Positions 35,199 to 49,690 are shown, counted from the stretch's first letter. The stretch is 64,000 nt of DNA from Pantoea septica (GCF_002095575.1 NZ_MLJJ01000001.1:165616-229615); one strand, 5' to 3'. Translations and numbers: made by a program. The notes: generated by a model from the sequence alone, not told the origin.

Positions 35199-36266
35199 AT
35201 GAACCAAAAATACCTGCTCTATATGTACCTGCTGAAAGCGCGCACCTTTATCGCGCTGCTGATCGTCATCGGCTTTTTCAGCGTTATGGTGCCGAACTTT
35301 CTCACCCCGTCGAACCTGCTGATTATGACCCAGCACGTCGCCATTACCGGCCTGCTGGCGATCGGCATGACGCTGGTGATCCTCACCGGCGGCATCGATC
35401 TTTCGGTGGGTGCGGTGGCGGGCATCTGCGGCATGGTGGCGGGCGCGCTGCTCACCAGCGGCGTGCCGTTGTGGAACGGCAATACCCTGTTTCTTAACGT
35501 GCCGGAGGTGATCCTCGCGGTGGCGCTGTTCGGCGTGATTATCGGGCTGGTGAACGGCGCGGTGATCACCCGGCTCGGCGTCGCGCCCTTTATCTGCACG
35601 CTGGGCATGATGTATGTGGCGCGCGGCGCGGCGCTGCTGTTCAACGACGGCAGCACCTACGCCAATCTGGTCGGCCTGCCGGCGCTCGGCAATACCGGCT
35701 TCGCCTTTCTCGGCTCCGGCACGCTGCTCGGCATCTATCTGCCGATCTGGCTGATGCTGGGCTTCCTGCTGCTCGGGCTCTACCTGACGCGCAAAACGCC
35801 GCTGGGACGCTATATCTACGCCACCGGCGGCAACGAATCGGCCGCGCGGCTGGCGGGCGTGCCGATCGTGAAGGTGAAGATTTTCGTCTACGCCTTCTCC
35901 GGCCTTTGCGCCGGGCTGGTGGGGCTGGTGGTGGCGTCACAGCTGCAAACCGCGCATCCGATGACCGGCAATATGTTCGAGATGGACGCCATCGGCGCCA
36001 CGGTATTGGGCGGCACGGCGCTGGCGGGCGGCCGCGGCCGCGTCTCCGGCTCGATTATCGGCGCGTTCGTCATCGTCTTTCTCGCCGACGGCATGGTGAT
36101 GATGGGCGTCAGCGACTTCTGGCAGATGGTGATCAAGGGGCTGGTGATTGTTACCGCCGTGGTGATCGACCAGTTCCAGCAGCGGTTGCAAAGCAAAGTG
36201 GTGCTGCTGCGTCGCCATGAAAAAAAGCAGCAGTCGACATCGGTATCTGAAGTCAGTCATGGATAA
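35199..36266 (+). CDS. Sugar ABC transporter permease (RbsC-like)
   Basis: This is an inner-membrane permease of 355 residues with about eight to ten hydrophobic segments. It shows the CUT2 features VILTGGIDLSVGAVAGICGM and ATVLGGTALAGGRGRVSGS. The start at 35199 is chosen because AGGAG (35189-35193) is better spaced to it than to the adjacent ATG at 35196. Confidence 0.94.
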   Translation: MNQKYLLYMYLLKARTFIALLIVIGFFSVMVPNFLTPSNLLIMTQHVAITGLLAIGMTLVILTGGIDLSVGAVAGICGMVAGALLTSGVPLWNGNTLFLNVPEVILAVALFGVIIGLVNGAVITRLGVAPFICTLGMMYVARGAALLFNDGSTYANLVGLPALGNTGFAFLGSGTLLGIYLPIWLMLGFLLLGLYLTRKTPLGRYIYATGGNESAARLAGVPIVKVKIFVYAFSGLCAGLVGLVVASQLQTAHPMTGNMFEMDAIGATVLGGTALAGGRGRVSGSIIGAFVIVFLADGMVMMGVSDFWQMVIKGLVIVTAVVIDQFQQRLQSKVVLLRRHEKKQQSTSVSEVSHG

Positions 36267-36278
36267 GCGGAGGGCAAC

Positions 36279-37076
36279 ATGACGCGTAATTTTCAAGGAC
36301 AAACCGTAGTGATTACCGGCGCCTGTCGCGGCATCGGAGCCGGCATCGCGGCGCGCTTTGCGCGCGACGGCGCAAACCTGGTGATGGTCTCCAACGCCGA
36401 GCGGGTGTTCGCCACCGCCGAAGCGCTAAAGGAGACGTACGGCAGCGATATTCTGGCGCTGCAGGCGGACGTCACCGACGAAGCGGCGGTCCAGCAGCTC
36501 TATCAGCAGGCGTTCGAGCGCTTCGGCCGCATCGACGTGTCGATTCAAAACGCGGGCGTTATCACCATCGACCGCTTCGACGCCATGCCGAAAGCGGATT
36601 TCGACAAGGTGCTGGCGGTGAATACCACCGGCGTTTGGCTCTGCTGCCGCGAAGCGGCGAAATATATGGTGAAGCAGAAGGGCGGCAGCCTGATCAATAC
36701 CTCTTCGGGCCAGGGGCGCCAGGGATTTATCTATACGCCGCACTACGCGGCGAGCAAGATGGGGGTGATCGGCATTACCCAGAGCCTGGCGCTGGAGCTG
36801 GCGCCCTGGCATATCACCGTGAACGCCTTCTGTCCCGGCATTATCGAGAGCGAGATGTGGGACTACAACGACCGCGTCTGGGGCGAGATCCTCAGCACCG
36901 ATGAGAAAAAATATGGCAAGGGCGAGCTAATGGCGGAGTGGGTAGAGAATATTCCGCTGAAGCGCGCCGGCCAGCCGGAGGATGTCGCCGGGCTGGTGGC
37001 GTTTCTCGCCTCTGACGACGCGCGCTATATTACCGGCCAGACCATCAACGTCGATGGCGGGCTAATCTTCTCCTGA
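36279..37076 (+). CDS. Second short-chain dehydrogenase of the sugar operon
   Basis: The product is 265 residues with cofactor motif [16 protein letters not shown], catalytic Ser in INTSSGQG and [10 protein letters not shown]. The pattern resembles polyol and diol dehydrogenases (galactitol, sorbitol or butanediol types), with the extended loop around [16 protein letters not shown]. It is a different subgroup from the SDR that opens the operon, so the pathway may use two successive or alternative oxidations. A terminator follows at once. Confidence 0.88.
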   Translation: MTRNFQGQTVVITGACRGIGAGIAARFARDGANLVMVSNAERVFATAEALKETYGSDILALQADVTDEAAVQQLYQQAFERFGRIDVSIQNAGVITIDRFDAMPKADFDKVLAVNTTGVWLCCREAAKYMVKQKGGSLINTSSGQGRQGFIYTPHYAASKMGVIGITQSLALELAPWHITVNAFCPGIIESEMWDYNDRVWGEILSTDEKKYGKGELMAEWVENIPLKRAGQPEDVAGLVAFLASDDARYITGQTINVDGGLIFS

Positions 37077-37088
37077 CGCCCTCTTGAG

Positions 37089-37118
37089 GCTGGATAAATC
37101 CGAGTTTATCCAGCTTTT
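37089..37118 (+). terminator. Terminator of the sugar/polyol operon
   Basis: A 10-bp perfect stem GCTGGATAAA/TTTATCCAGC with loop TCCGAG (37089-37114) is followed by TTTT. Confidence 0.9.
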
Positions 37119-37239
37119 CCCCTGCTTTTTCCGCAATTCCCCGTGATCCTCTGCAAATTCATCATGATGTGTTAAAGTAAATTCAAGTCATTTTGTGAGA
37201 CAGGTCTCGTTAATCAGCTGAAAAATCCGATAAGACGCT

Positions 37240-38682
37240 ATGTTTTTTCACCGCTTTGCCCGTCCTTTTTTTGCCTGTTCGCCCCTTGTCGCGGCGATGC
37301 TTTCCGCTGTGCCTGCGGCGCAGGCTTTCACCGGCACCGCCTCCGTGGCGGAGACGCCTTTCGAGGATCCGGCGCGCTTCAACCAGCAGCTGGCGGCGCT
37401 GCCGTCGCTGGGCAACGTGCAGAGCGACGACGAGTGGAATAAGCGGCTCGCCGCTATCGCCAAAGATATCGGCGAAGCGAGCCAGAACGGCGACAACAGC
37501 ACCAGTTTCGGCCAGCAGGCGGGCGTCTGGGCCTTTAACCACTTTCGCGACGAGGTGGCGAGCCGCGTCGAGAGCGAAGGGCAGTCGCTGCTGTCGCCCT
37601 ACGGCAACGCCCAGCTCGATCTGATGGTGGATATGCAGGGCAGCTTTACCGGCACCGGCGGCGACCTCTTCACCGCGCTGGCGGACGAGCACAGCCATCT
37701 CACCTTTAGCCAGGTGGGGCTGCGCGACACCAGCGACGGGCTGGTGGGCAACGTCGGTTTGGGCCAGCGCTGGGTGACGCCGAACTGGTTGTTAGGCTAT
37801 AACGCCTTTCTCGATCGCAGCTTCGATATCGGCCAGCAGCGCGCCTCGTTCGGCACTGAAGCCTGGAACGAGAATCTGCGCTTCTCCGCCAACTACTATC
37901 ACCCGGTGGGCAGCTGGAAGAACAGCGGCGACACCGAGCAACAGCGCATGGCGCGCGGCTACGACATCACCACGCAGAGCTATCTGCCGTTCTATCGTCA
38001 GCTCGGCGTATCGCTGAGCTGGGAGCAGTATCTCGGCGACAACGTCGATCTTTTCCACAGCGGCAACCGCTACCACAACCCCTCCGCGCTGTCGCTGGGC
38101 CTCTCCTATACGCCAGTGCCGCTGGTGACGCTGTCGGCCAGCCACAAGACCAGCAGCGCGGGCGAGACCCAGGATCAGCTGGGGTTGAAGCTCAACTATC
38201 GCTTCGGCGTGGCGCTGAGCAAGCAGCTGGAAGCGAGCAACGTCGCCGAGGCGCGTTCGCTACGCGGCAGCCGCTACGATCGCGTCACCCGTTCCGATAC
38301 GCCGGTGCTCAATTTTCGCCAGCGCAAAACCCTGTCGGTATTCCTCGCCACGCCGCCGTGGCAGCTGACGCCGGGCGAAAGCCTGCCCCTGAAGCTGCAG
38401 ATCCGCCACAGCAATCCGATTAAGGCGGTGAGCTGGCAGGGCGATACCCAGGCGCTGAGCCTGACGCCGCCCGCGAATAACAGCCAGCCGCAGGGCTGGA
38501 GCCTGATCGTGCCCGCCTGGGACGACTCGCCAGGCGCCAGCAACGAGTACCGCCTGTCGGTGACCCTGGAGGATGACAAGCAGCAGCGCGTCACGTCGAA
38601 CTGGATCACTCTGAAGGTGCAGCCGCCGATGCAGGTTGATGCCGGCGCGGCATCAGATCGCTTCGATATTATGGCGCCCTGA
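37240..38682 (+). CDS. ychO: Inverse-autotransporter beta-barrel protein (YchO/invasin-like)
   Basis: The 480-residue product has a signal peptide ending near AAQA. A central region follows that matches the intimin/invasin transmembrane barrel (NAQLDLMVDMQGSF, GLGQRWVTPNWLLGYNAFLD, then NYYHPVGSW). The C-terminus, about 110 residues, is a single Ig-like beta domain rather than the long repeat arrays of intimins. The length is close to E. coli YchO/YchP. It probably sits in the outer membrane with a small surface domain; adhesion is inferred from the family. Confidence 0.88.
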   Translation: MFFHRFARPFFACSPLVAAMLSAVPAAQAFTGTASVAETPFEDPARFNQQLAALPSLGNVQSDDEWNKRLAAIAKDIGEASQNGDNSTSFGQQAGVWAFNHFRDEVASRVESEGQSLLSPYGNAQLDLMVDMQGSFTGTGGDLFTALADEHSHLTFSQVGLRDTSDGLVGNVGLGQRWVTPNWLLGYNAFLDRSFDIGQQRASFGTEAWNENLRFSANYYHPVGSWKNSGDTEQQRMARGYDITTQSYLPFYRQLGVSLSWEQYLGDNVDLFHSGNRYHNPSALSLGLSYTPVPLVTLSASHKTSSAGETQDQLGLKLNYRFGVALSKQLEASNVAEARSLRGSRYDRVTRSDTPVLNFRQRKTLSVFLATPPWQLTPGESLPLKLQIRHSNPIKAVSWQGDTQALSLTPPANNSQPQGWSLIVPAWDDSPGASNEYRLSVTLEDDKQQRVTSNWITLKVQPPMQVDAGAASDRFDIMAP

Positions 38683-38708
38683 CAGCCAACGCGCGGCCGG
38701 CGGTAAAG

Positions 38709-38724
38709 TGTGACAATTGTCACA
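38709..38724. promoter_or_regulatory. Perfect CRP-type palindrome upstream of yneE
   Basis: TGTGACAATTGTCACA is a 16-bp perfect palindrome matching the CRP consensus TGTGA-N6-TCACA in every conserved base. It lies about 70 bases before the yneE ATG and 27 bases after ychO. Confidence 0.75.
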
Positions 38725-38792
38725 ATTTATCGCTGGTCAGGCGTGCGGGAAAGTCGCAGAATCGCCGCAAAATCCCTTGTCATCTGCACATC

Positions 38793-39701
38793 ATGATCGT
38801 TCGTCCCCATCGCCACTGGTTCGTTCGTTTGTTCGCCTGGCACGGCTCCGTGCTGCCTGCCATCTCATTTCGCCTGTGTCTCAACTTGCTGATGTCGCTG
38901 CTCGCGCTCTGGCTGCTCAACTGGTACGAGACGCTCGGCATAAAGCTGACGCTGGCGCCTTTCAGCCTGCTCGGCGTCTCCATCGCGGTGTTTCTCGGCT
39001 TTCGCAACAGCGTCTGCTTCGCGCGCTTCAGCGAGGCGCGCCATTTTTTCGGCGCGCTGCTGATCGCCTGCCGCACGCTTCAGCGTCAGGTGCTGGCGCT
39101 CTTTCCTGAAGATGCGCCGCGTATTCAGGCGCTGCTGCTGGCGTTCTGCTACAGCCTGAAGCACCAGCTGCGGCGCAGCGACGCGCGCGCCGATCTGCAG
39201 CGGCTGCTCGGGGAGGATGCCGACTGGGTGCTGTCGCGCCGCTCGCCGACCAATATGCTGCACCTTCAACTCTCGCACTGGCTGGCGGATCAGCGTCGGC
39301 AGGGCAAAATCAGCGATCTGGTGTGGAGCAATATCGACGAGAGCCTGAATCAGCTGGCGGCTGTGCTCGGCGGCTGCGAACGCCTGGCGAGCATGCCGGT
39401 GCCGTTCGCCTACGGCCTGCTGCTGCACCGCACCGTCTATCTCTTCTGCACGCTGCTGCCGTTCGCGCTGGCGCCCGATCTGCACTACATGACGCCGATG
39501 GTGTCGATGTTTATCTCCTATACCTTTTTGTCGCTTGATACGCTGGCGGAAGAGCTGGAGATGCCGTTCGGCTATCAGAACAACCATCTGCCGATGGATG
39601 CGATCTGCACCAATATCGAGATCAGCCTGCGGGAAATGGCGGGGGAAGAAGAGACGCTGCCGACGCCGCTGCGCCCGGACGCCTACTATCGCCTGACCTA
39701 G
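38793..39701 (+). CDS. yneE: Bestrophin/YneE-family membrane protein
   Basis: This is an inner-membrane protein of 302 residues with hydrophobic segments near 25-42, 50-68, 208-225 and 232-250. It shows the family motifs FLGFRNSVCFARFSEARHFF and MPFGYQNNHLPMDAICTNIE. Bacterial bestrophin homologues form pentameric ion channels; the E. coli homologue is YneE. No Shine-Dalgarno stands out. A CRP-type site upstream suggests control by carbon status. Confidence 0.92.
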   Translation: MIVRPHRHWFVRLFAWHGSVLPAISFRLCLNLLMSLLALWLLNWYETLGIKLTLAPFSLLGVSIAVFLGFRNSVCFARFSEARHFFGALLIACRTLQRQVLALFPEDAPRIQALLLAFCYSLKHQLRRSDARADLQRLLGEDADWVLSRRSPTNMLHLQLSHWLADQRRQGKISDLVWSNIDESLNQLAAVLGGCERLASMPVPFAYGLLLHRTVYLFCTLLPFALAPDLHYMTPMVSMFISYTFLSLDTLAEELEMPFGYQNNHLPMDAICTNIEISLREMAGEEETLPTPLRPDAYYRLT

Positions 39702-39727
39702 CTCAGGCGGCGCACTCTCTGGGGCCG

Positions 39728-39750
39728 AAAAAAAGGCCGCTTGCGCGGCC
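39728..39750 (-). terminator. Terminator of the porin gene
   Basis: Read on the minus strand, GGCCGC-GCAA-GCGGCC (39735-39750) is followed by seven U (39728-39734). A complementary use for yneE on the plus strand is less likely because that side lacks a T run. Confidence 0.85.
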
Positions 39751-39754
39751 CTGC

Positions 39755-39780
39755 GCGCCCGGTTGACACGGACCGGGCGC
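39755..39780. other. Second hairpin between yneE and the porin gene
   Basis: GCGCCCGG/CCGGGCGC with a 10-base loop gives an 8-bp stem immediately before the porin terminator. It may strengthen termination from either side. Confidence 0.5.
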
Positions 39781-39800
39781 AGAGTGAGGGTAAGACCTTA

Positions 39801-40874
39801 TCAGAACTGGTAGATCAGGCCGACGGCAGTGATATCGTCGGTCTTCAGGCCCAGCGGGTTGTTGTCGTCCAGCAGATTGATCTTGTACTCCACATAGGTC
39901 GACATGTTTTTATTGAAATAGTAAGTGGTGCCTACCGCAACATATTTGAAGATGTCTGCGTCGCCGATATTCTCAATCTCTTTGCCCTTTGATGAGACGT
40001 AGCCTATCGACGGGCGCAGGCCGTTCAGGAACTGATACTGCGCCACCGCTTCGAAGTTCTGCGCTTTGTTGGCGAAGCCGCCGCTGATCGGCGTGGCGTT
40101 CAGGGTTTCGCCATACATCGCCGCCAGATAGATCTGATTCGCATCATATTTCACCGCCGTGGCCCAGTTCTGCGCTCTGTCGCCGTCGCCGCGCGCCGCC
40201 GCATTCTGCGTCTCGGTGCGGTCGAGCGTGGCGTAGGCGCCGGTGAAGCTCAGGCCGAAATCGAAGGCGTAGCTGGCGGAAAGAGCGTAGCCGTCGCCGT
40301 TGGAGCGGCGCACGCCGTCGGTATTGCCGGCGCGATCGTTTTTGCCTTGATACTGTGCGGCCAGGCTCACGCCTTCTATCAGGCCGAAGAAATCTTTGTT
40401 GCGCCAGGTGAGCAGGCCGGTGGAGCGCCCCGCCAGAAAGGCGTCGGTATAGCCGGAATCGCCGCCGAAGAAGGGCAGCATATCGGTATAGGCGAACGCG
40501 TCGTAGACCAGCCCGTAGTTGCGGCCATAGTCGAGCGAGCCGGCGTCGCCAAACTTCAGGCCGGCATAGCCGAGGCGGGTGCGATTGCCGTTCTGCGCGT
40601 CGCTGCCTTCCGAGTTGCGCAGGCTGTACTGATACTGCCAGAAGCCATAGCCGGTGAGCTGGTCGGTAATTTTGGTTTCGCCCTTAAAGCCGAGACGCGT
40701 GTAGGATGAGGTATCGCCATCGTTGCTGCTGTCGTTGGAAAACAGGTGCGAGACGTTAATTTTTCCCACTAAGTCGAGTTTGTTGCCATCTTTATTATAA
40801 ATCTCCGCTGCCTGACCGGCAGACATTCCCATAAGAGACGACATCACTGCCGCCGCTAACGCGCGCTTCATCAT
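39801..40874 (-). CDS. General outer-membrane porin (OmpC/OmpF family)
   Basis: This is a trimeric diffusion porin of 357 residues. It has a signal peptide (MMKRALAAAVMSSLMGMSAG, cleaved near AQAA), the mature start AEIYNKDGNKLDL and 16 predicted strands. The constriction loop is PFFGGDSGYTDAFLAGR in place of the E. coli PEFGGD form. The C-terminal Phe in LIYQF serves as the assembly signal. It is transcribed convergently with yneE. Which paralogue (OmpC, F or another) cannot be told without comparison. Confidence 0.93.
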   Translation of the reverse strand: MMKRALAAAVMSSLMGMSAGQAAEIYNKDGNKLDLVGKINVSHLFSNDSSNDGDTSSYTRLGFKGETKITDQLTGYGFWQYQYSLRNSEGSDAQNGNRTRLGYAGLKFGDAGSLDYGRNYGLVYDAFAYTDMLPFFGGDSGYTDAFLAGRSTGLLTWRNKDFFGLIEGVSLAAQYQGKNDRAGNTDGVRRSNGDGYALSASYAFDFGLSFTGAYATLDRTETQNAAARGDGDRAQNWATAVKYDANQIYLAAMYGETLNATPISGGFANKAQNFEAVAQYQFLNGLRPSIGYVSSKGKEIENIGDADIFKYVAVGTTYYFNKNMSTYVEYKINLLDDNNPLGLKTDDITAVGLIYQF

Positions 40875-41587
40875 TTATATTTACCCTGTCTTTGTTAATT
40901 ATTATTCCCCGCTATCTGGGGTGAAAGAAAAATGACACAAAAGGGTAAGTTGACCTAGTGCAATAAGTGTAACTAAATATTTAAAAGATTGTCCGGCCGT
41001 TTGCTTTGTTTGTTTTTTGATCTTTCTGGCGCGACGTAGATTATCTTCAGATAAAAGGTCAATAAAATAATTTTTATTTAAAATACTGATATTTATGATT
41101 ATATTTTATTTTTCTGCAGGGGGTTATCTGGGGTCTGCGCCTGATTGATCGGCTAGACAATCCCAAATAAAAATCAAGCTTTACCGGAAAAGTTCAATGG
41201 ACAGAATAAAAGTAAAGCTCTAATGATTAGCTCGGTTACAAATCAATTATCCATCATTAATTCTTATTGCCGCGTTGATAATAACCTCAGAAATAATTGT
41301 TTTAACACGCGACGTTTATTTAATGAAGCCGGGTTAATAAAGCGCCTGGCGTTTCTCCCACGGGACGACCCTCCTCAGTATGACCAGACGGATTGCCTTT
41401 GGCATAAAGTCTGCCCCCTCTTTTTATGCGATCGATCTGCCCTGAAACAGCGCACGCTGCACTTATAAAGGGCGTTTTTTGCCTGAATTTGAACATAAAA
41501 GTCAGGAGCGATCACAAAAGCAATATTTACTCTGGCAACTGCATAAATCTGCTGAGGAATATGCGGCGCAGGCGCGGCGAGCACGAA

Positions 41588-46830
<5,243 letters not shown>

Positions 46831-46865
46831 CGGGAAAGGCGCTCACATCGCAGAAAGGAGGTTTA

Positions 46866-47864
46866 ATGCACGATTTTCTTCAGCAGACGCTGTCAGGCGA
46901 GGCGCCGCATCAGCGGTGCGGCGAAACGCCCTGGCTGCGCTGGCGATGGATCGACCACGGCATTCTACAGCTCGACCCGCTCGGCGAGCCGCAGCAGGCG
47001 CTGGTGCTGTCGGCCGGCATTCATGGCAATGAGACCGCGCCGGTGGAGATGATGAACGCGCTTATCAACGCGCTGCTGCGCGGCGAGATGGCGCTGCGTC
47101 ATCGCGTGCTGGCGATCCTCGGCAATCCGGCGGCGCTGCGCGCCGGAAAGCGCTACCTGCGGCATGACGTGAATCGCCTGTTCGGCGGCCGCTGGCAGCA
47201 GATCGACGACTGCGACGAGGCGCGGCGCGCGCTGCGTCTGGAGCAGGCGACGGAGGCTTTCTGGCTGGAGGCCGGCAAAGCGGAGCAGCCGCGCTGGCAT
47301 CTCGATCTGCACACCGCCATTCGCGGCTCATGGCATACCCGCTTCGGCGTGCTGCCGCTCAATCCGCACCCCTGGCCGGCGCCGTTTATCAACTGGCTCG
47401 CGGCAGCGGGGCTGGAGGCGCTGGTCTTCCACACGGCGCCGGGCGGCACCTTTACCCATTTCAGCTGCGCAAACTTCCGCGCCGCCAGCTGCACGCTGGA
47501 GCTGGGCAAGGCTCTGCCGTTCGGCGCCAACGACCTGACGCAGTTCGCCGCTGCGCAGCAGGCGCTGGCAGCGCTGCTTAGCGGCGGGCCGCTGCCGGAG
47601 GCGCGAGAGCAGCCGCGCCGCTACCGGGTGGCGCAGCAGATTACTCGCCTCAGCGAGCAGTTCCGGCTGCATATGGATGCGGAGACGCGCAATTTTACCG
47701 CCTTCCCGCAGGGTGCGCTGCTGGCTGAGGATGGCGCCACGCGCTACGTCGTGCAGCAGGCGCGCGAATATGTGCTGTTTCCCAATCCCGCCGTCGCGCT
47801 GGGGCTGCGCGCCGGGTTGATGCTGGTGGAGGAGGAGGCGCCTGCCGAGACGCTGCCAGGCTGA
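46866..47864 (+). CDS. astE: Succinylglutamate desuccinylase AstE
   Basis: AstE hydrolyses N-succinylglutamate to glutamate and succinate, the last step. It is a zinc enzyme of the aspartoacylase/carboxypeptidase A type with 332 residues. Zinc ligands lie in SAGIHGNETAPVEM (His and Glu) and DLHTAIRGSWH (His). HDVNRLFGG and a catalytic Glu in TLELGKALPFG are seen. It is separated from astB by 35 bases with AAAGGAGG before the ATG, unlike the overlapping upstream genes. Confidence 0.96.
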   Translation: MHDFLQQTLSGEAPHQRCGETPWLRWRWIDHGILQLDPLGEPQQALVLSAGIHGNETAPVEMMNALINALLRGEMALRHRVLAILGNPAALRAGKRYLRHDVNRLFGGRWQQIDDCDEARRALRLEQATEAFWLEAGKAEQPRWHLDLHTAIRGSWHTRFGVLPLNPHPWPAPFINWLAAAGLEALVFHTAPGGTFTHFSCANFRAASCTLELGKALPFGANDLTQFAAAQQALAALLSGGPLPEAREQPRRYRVAQQITRLSEQFRLHMDAETRNFTAFPQGALLAEDGATRYVVQQAREYVLFPNPAVALGLRAGLMLVEEEAPAETLPG

Positions 47865-48030
47865 CATCTTGTCCGGCGGCGACGCGGAGAATTTTCCTTC
47901 CGCTTTGCTGCCGGAACCCTTACACTCCTCCATAATTCCTGCCAAATCCGCTTTGAATTCATATTCTTTTGCAATTCTTCACCTGATTCTTCTTATTCTC
48001 TTCATGATTGCCCGATTTTTGTCTTTTATG

Positions 48031-48045
48031 CTTTCACGGCTTTAC
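48031..48045 (-). promoter_or_regulatory. Possible CpxR box upstream of spy
   Basis: On the minus strand GTAAAGCCGTGAAAG resembles the CpxR tandem GTAAA-N5-GTAAA, with an imperfect second half. Spy is a classic Cpx target, which is the main support. It lies about 100 bases upstream of the spy start. Confidence 0.35.
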
Positions 48046-48141
48046 TCACTCTCTGAGAGATTGACATTCAGCAGCGTAATCTTGTTCTCGAAGACGCGAC
48101 AGGCTGCTGTCGTCATTAACTGAATGATAAGGACAACTATT

Positions 48142-48627
48142 ATGCGTAAACTGACTTCTCTGATTCTCGCTTCTACCCTGGCATTCGGTGCGGCAAGCGC
48201 GGTCCATGCAGCGGCCGACAACCTGACCCCGCCGCCGGCCGGTAGCGAAAAAGCGATGCATAAGCCGCCGATGCACCACGGCATGATGATGTTCAAAGGC
48301 CTGAACCTGACCGATGCGCAGAAAACTCAGATTCGCGACATCATGAAAGAGAGCCATAAAGATTTTAAACGTCCGTCGCTGGAAGAGCGCCGCGCCGGTC
48401 ACGCGATTATCGCCTCCGACACCTTCGACCGCGCGAAAGCGGAAGCGCAGGCGGAGAAAATGACCGCCGATGCGAAAGAGCGCGCGGTAGCGATGATGGA
48501 GACGCAGAACAAGCTCTACAACGTGCTGACGCCGGAGCAGAAGAAGCAGTACAACGCTAACTTTGAAAAGCGTCTGACCGAGAAAGGCCCGCACGACGAG
48601 AAAATGGCGCCGCCAGCCGCTGAATAA
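48142..48627 (+). CDS. spy: Periplasmic chaperone Spy
   Basis: Spy is an ATP-independent periplasmic chaperone induced by envelope stress. The 161-residue product equals the E. coli length. It has a signal peptide (MRKLTSLILASTLAFGAASA, cleaved near VHA) and the LTxxQ motifs LTDAQKTQIRDIM and LTPEQKKQYNANF that define the cradle-shaped family. The ATG at 48142 follows AAGGA; an ATG 18 bases upstream would put charged residues ahead of the signal peptide and is rejected. Confidence 0.96.
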   Translation: MRKLTSLILASTLAFGAASAVHAAADNLTPPPAGSEKAMHKPPMHHGMMMFKGLNLTDAQKTQIRDIMKESHKDFKRPSLEERRAGHAIIASDTFDRAKAEAQAEKMTADAKERAVAMMETQNKLYNVLTPEQKKQYNANFEKRLTEKGPHDEKMAPPAAE

Positions 48628-48650
48628 CCGGCTGAGGTAAGGCAGTAAGA

Positions 48651-48704
48651 CCGCCGACGTTGTCCAGACAAGCAGAAGGTCTGGGCAGCGTCGGCGGTTT
48701 TTTT
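48651..48704 (+). terminator. Terminator after spy
   Basis: CCGCCGACG (48651-48659) pairs with CGTCGGCGG (48689-48697) across a loop that contains a smaller AGAC/GTCT hairpin. It is followed by TTTTTTT, which overlaps the end of the convergent cho gene. Confidence 0.88.
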
Positions 48705-49563
48705 ATAGCGGTTCGATCGGATAGTGGCCGGAAAGCAGCGGTCGACACAAAATTTTATAGCCGTCATGGTCAAAGCCGCTCGGCGCGCGCTTCAGCCGAC
48801 GCGCCTCTTCCATATCGCTGACCGATCCCAGATAGAACCAGTGATCGATTACGTGGATCTGCGTCATCAGTTTACCCTCCTCGATCAGCGCGACCGGGCC
48901 CTGCCACGGCCAGCAGATCACCCGCACGCTCTCCAGCGCTTCCAGCAGCCGCGCCTGATGATCGTCCAGCGTTTCGCGGCCGCAGCAGGCACCGGCGCAG
49001 CGGCGCAGCGCAGCGCGAAAGCAGGCGCGGTTGGCGCTCAGCTTCTCCAGACCCAGCAGCCCGTGGCAGAGCTGATGCTCGTCGGCGAGATATTTAAGCG
49101 TCTCCAGCGCCTTGTGGCGGCTGCGATAAAGGCCGAAGAGGTTGGGGGAGTGGGAAAAATCGACGTCGCGCGCGTAAACCACCTCGGGCTTGCCGCCGGC
49201 GATCTGAATCGAGCAGAGCTGGCGATTTTTGCGCAGGCGCTTGTTGAACAGCGGCTGCTGCGTCTTGATCATCTGCGCTTCCAGCAGCAGCGCGCCGAGA
49301 TCGCCCGCGGTGGGGATCCAGCTGACGCGGCGCGCCTGGCGCAGCATGCGCGCCTCTTCCGGCGTGCGGAAGTGCGACATCACGCGCGAGCGCAGATTGA
49401 TGCTTTTCCCGATATAGAGCGGCAGCGTTTCGCTCTCCCCGTGAAAGGTGTAGACGCCGGGCTGATTAGGTAAACCTTCCAGCCATTCGCGCAGGTGTTC
49501 GGGATATTCGTAGATGGCAGCCGCGTCGAACTCGAGGCGGTGCGTGGCGGCACGTCGAACCAA
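48703..49563 (-). CDS. cho: Excinuclease Cho
   Basis: Cho is a UvrC homologue that makes the 3' incision in UvrAB-bound damaged DNA. The 286-residue product carries the GIY-YIG nuclease (PGVYTFHGESETLPLYIGKS, LRSRVMSHF) and RNRQLCSIQ, plus a cysteine-rich segment CAGACCGRETLDD. The start is a TTG at 49563, preceded by AGGAG and giving the family N-terminus (M)VRRAATHRLEFDAAAI. An ATG at 49590 lies inside the LexA box and cannot be the normal start. Confidence 0.93.
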   Translation of the reverse strand: MVRRAATHRLEFDAAAIYEYPEHLREWLEGLPNQPGVYTFHGESETLPLYIGKSINLRSRVMSHFRTPEEARMLRQARRVSWIPTAGDLGALLLEAQMIKTQQPLFNKRLRKNRQLCSIQIAGGKPEVVYARDVDFSHSPNLFGLYRSRHKALETLKYLADEHQLCHGLLGLEKLSANRACFRAALRRCAGACCGRETLDDHQARLLEALESVRVICWPWQGPVALIEEGKLMTQIHVIDHWFYLGSVSDMEEARRLKRAPSGFDHDGYKILCRPLLSGHYPIEPL

Positions 49564-49578
49564 GACAGACTCCTGTAA

Positions 49579-49594
49579 CTGTGTATTCATACAG
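49579..49594. promoter_or_regulatory. LexA (SOS) box of cho
   Basis: CTGT-GTATTCAT-ACAG matches the enterobacterial SOS box CTGT-N8-ACAG perfectly. It ends 16 bases from the TTG start of cho, so LexA would block transcription. cho is a known SOS gene in E. coli. Confidence 0.92.
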
Positions 49595-49656
49595 CATATC
49601 AGGCTGCTCAGGCTTTCGCCAGCGGGTTAATCGGTGAACATCGAGGCGGGATAACA

Positions 49657-49682
49657 TTTCCCCTGCCGGGCAGCAGGGGAAA
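49657..49682. terminator. Strong hairpin downstream of nadE
   Basis: TTTCCCCTGC/GCAGGGGAAA forms a 10-bp stem with loop CGGGCA, 9 bases after the nadE stop. U-rich sequence is within rather than after the stem, so it is an atypical terminator. Confidence 0.45.
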
Positions 49683-49690
49683 AAGGGGGG

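Noticed and set aside
41223..41468. An 81-codon reading frame in the porin-astC gap
   Set aside because: It has no ribosome site and no recognisable sequence features, and it lies in an A/T-rich regulatory gap.
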